Shown piece by piece: positions 5,434 through 6,403 of a stretch of DNA of 6,403 nt. Within the stretch, counting starts at the first letter, position 1. Each line of letters begins with the position of its first letter. The notes beneath the pieces are model-generated. The model ran no database searches. It had not been told where the DNA came from and saw nothing but the letters and a program-made list of their open reading frames with translations. A program made the translations under genes and the position numbers. Source of the DNA: JADFOB01 sp964651325 (GTDB lineage Bacteria > Planctomycetota > Phycisphaerae > UBA1845); NCBI GenBank assembly GCA_964651325.1, contig CAZYXP010000201.1, positions 1-6,403 on the forward strand. Direction: 5' to 3'.

Positions 5434-6402
5434 CCCCAACGCCTCAATCAGCGCTTGCCGAAGTAGAGGCAGCAACATCTCGTGATGCCCGACAACCTCG
5501 TGCCCATGCCCCGGGGCAACCGGCCGCGTGATGACGTTCTGAGACGGACGATAATGGCGAATCATATCAAAGTTCGCGGTGTGCATGGCGTCCAGATCGG
5601 CCCCGAGATTCCGCGCCACCGAAACCGCCTTGAGAAACACCTCCGGAAGCAGCACGGCCGAGCCTACGTTGAGCCAGACGCCGCCCGCACCACTATCTGA
5701 TCCATCAGCGGCCCCAAGATCGGAAACAATGTCGCAGATCAGACGGAAGTCTCGCATCGACGCCTCGCCCAACGCTGCCGCGTCCATGCCACGAGACATG
5801 TGGATCGTATCCGTCCCCAGCGCCACGTGAACCGTAATGGGAATCGAGGCACGATGCGCGGCGGCGAAAACGCTCGCATCGACATATCGGACGTCTTGCT
5901 CGACCAGCAAACGCCCTACGCTCGATCCCAACCCATCGGACGCCTCGACCGCATTGGCCACGGCCGCATCGAAGAAAGACATCGTCTCCGCCACCATGCC
6001 GAACGAACCGTCTCGAATCGTGTCGGCCACCTCTTCGCTCGTCTCGCCGAGCGTCGCCAACTCCATATCGTGGATCGCGCACGCCCCGTTGCAAGCCAGC
6101 GCTTTGATGATGCCGCGCTGAATCAGATCGATCAGAATCGGGCCGCAACCCACCTTGAGGACATGAGCCCCGAACGCGAGTACCACCGGGCGATCCGCGC
6201 GGACCGCCGCGACCACCGCATCCACCACGGCCCCAAACGCCGCGGCACCAAAGTAGTTGGGAAAGGAGTTCAGCAGCTCAGCCGCGGTCGCGCCCACACC
6301 GGGCAAACCGCCGGCCGCGCCAACGGTCGCTTTGTGGCGCCGCTGCCGCACGCTGTAGGTCTTCACCTGCTCCAGATCGATCGGTTGGTACGCTCGCGTC
6401 AC
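5431..6402 (-). CDS. Deoxyhypusine-synthase-like protein, function unknown
   Basis: This 323-residue protein looks like a bacterial group distantly related to deoxyhypusine synthase (NAD-dependent, Rossmann-like fold). Supporting segments are FGAHVLKVGCGPILIDLI with ALACNGACAIHD (77-112), matching the DHS region that ends in TTGG-x-x-x-x-D; IPITVHVALGTDTIH (187-201), matching DHS IPVFSPALTDGSLGD; and VWLNVGSAVLLPEVFLKA (242-259), matching the DHS GGGVVKHH strand-helix. The end reads EVVGHHEMLLPLL (302-314), where DHS has VYADASLVFPLL. The catalytic lysine of DHS (in WGK) has no visible counterpart, so hypusine chemistry is unlikely, and bacteria generally lack eIF5A. The GTG at 6400-6402 could be the start, since related proteins as I recall begin shortly before KTYS, but it is one base from the window edge and the gene may extend upstream. 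It is coupled to the GmhB-like gene, which hints at nucleotide-sugar or surface-glycan metabolism. Confidence 0.6.
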   Translation of the reverse strand: MTRAYQPIDLEQVKTYSVRQRRHKATVGAAGGLPGVGATAAELLNSFPNYFGAAAFGAVVDAVVAAVRADRPVVLAFGAHVLKVGCGPILIDLIQRGIIKALACNGACAIHDMELATLGETSEEVADTIRDGSFGMVAETMSFFDAAVANAVEASDGLGSSVGRLLVEQDVRYVDASVFAAAHRASIPITVHVALGTDTIHMSRGMDAAALGEASMRDFRLICDIVSDLGAADGSDSGAGGVWLNVGSAVLLPEVFLKAVSVARNLGADLDAMHTANFDMIRHYRPSQNVITRPVAPGHGHEVVGHHEMLLPLLRQALIEALG

Positions 6403-6403
6403 C

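Noticed and set aside
5686..5706. DGSDSGA stretch (residues 233-239) in the DHS-like protein, as in the substrate site of deoxyhypusine synthase
   Set aside because: In DHS that motif comes after the GGGVVKHH helix, while here it comes before the matching VWLNVGSAV segment. I read it as a flexible loop and a chance match.
1..6403. tRNA, rRNA, CRISPR array, insertion sequence or prophage
   Set aside because: No cloverleaf with a CCA-type end, no regularly spaced repeats, no transposase motif and no integrase were seen on either strand.

Overview
The window comes from a GC-rich, Gram-negative (diderm) bacterium. A member of the Planctomycetota (Phycisphaerae-like) or a relative fits best. The reasons are lipoproteins and periplasmic proteins for outer-membrane assembly, a HEAT-repeat lipoprotein of a type common in planctomycetes, an FtsH with a long Pro/Gly-rich N-terminus, and a GmhB-type phosphatase of a subtype I associate with that phylum. 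This placement rests on remembered family resemblance, not on a marker gene.

Region 1 (1-2083, minus strand) reads from right to left as a likely operon: a secreted BamD-like TPR protein (1091-2083), an LptE-like lipoprotein with a GTG start (488-994), and the N-terminal part of the membrane protease FtsH (1-416, cut by the window edge). Gaps are 96 and 71 bases. The theme is envelope biogenesis and quality control.

Region 2 (2084-2429) is a 346-base divergent intergenic region without a credible gene. It holds a plausible promoter for the BamD-like gene with an inverted repeat lying over its -35 box, and farther out a nested dyad-symmetric element (2221-2297).

Region 3 (2430-4429, plus strand) has a HEAT-repeat lipoprotein (2430-3245), a 224-base spacer with three small hairpins, and a complete zinc-dependent medium-chain alcohol dehydrogenase that starts at TTG behind a good Shine-Dalgarno (3470-4429).

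Region 4 (4430-6402) begins with a hairpin-rich spacer between convergent genes. It continues with a tightly coupled minus-strand pair: a deoxyhypusine-synthase-like protein of unknown function (5431-6402, start at the window edge) followed 12 bases later by a GmhB-like HAD phosphatase fused to a two-helix membrane tail (4558-5418). The phosphatase suggests heptose or other sugar-phosphate chemistry for surface glycans, which would match the LPS-transport theme of region 1.

No RNA gene, CRISPR array, insertion sequence or phage signature was seen. The most interesting points are the membrane-tailed GmhB with a degraded zinc loop, and its translational coupling to a deoxyhypusine-synthase-fold protein that appears to lack the catalytic lysine.
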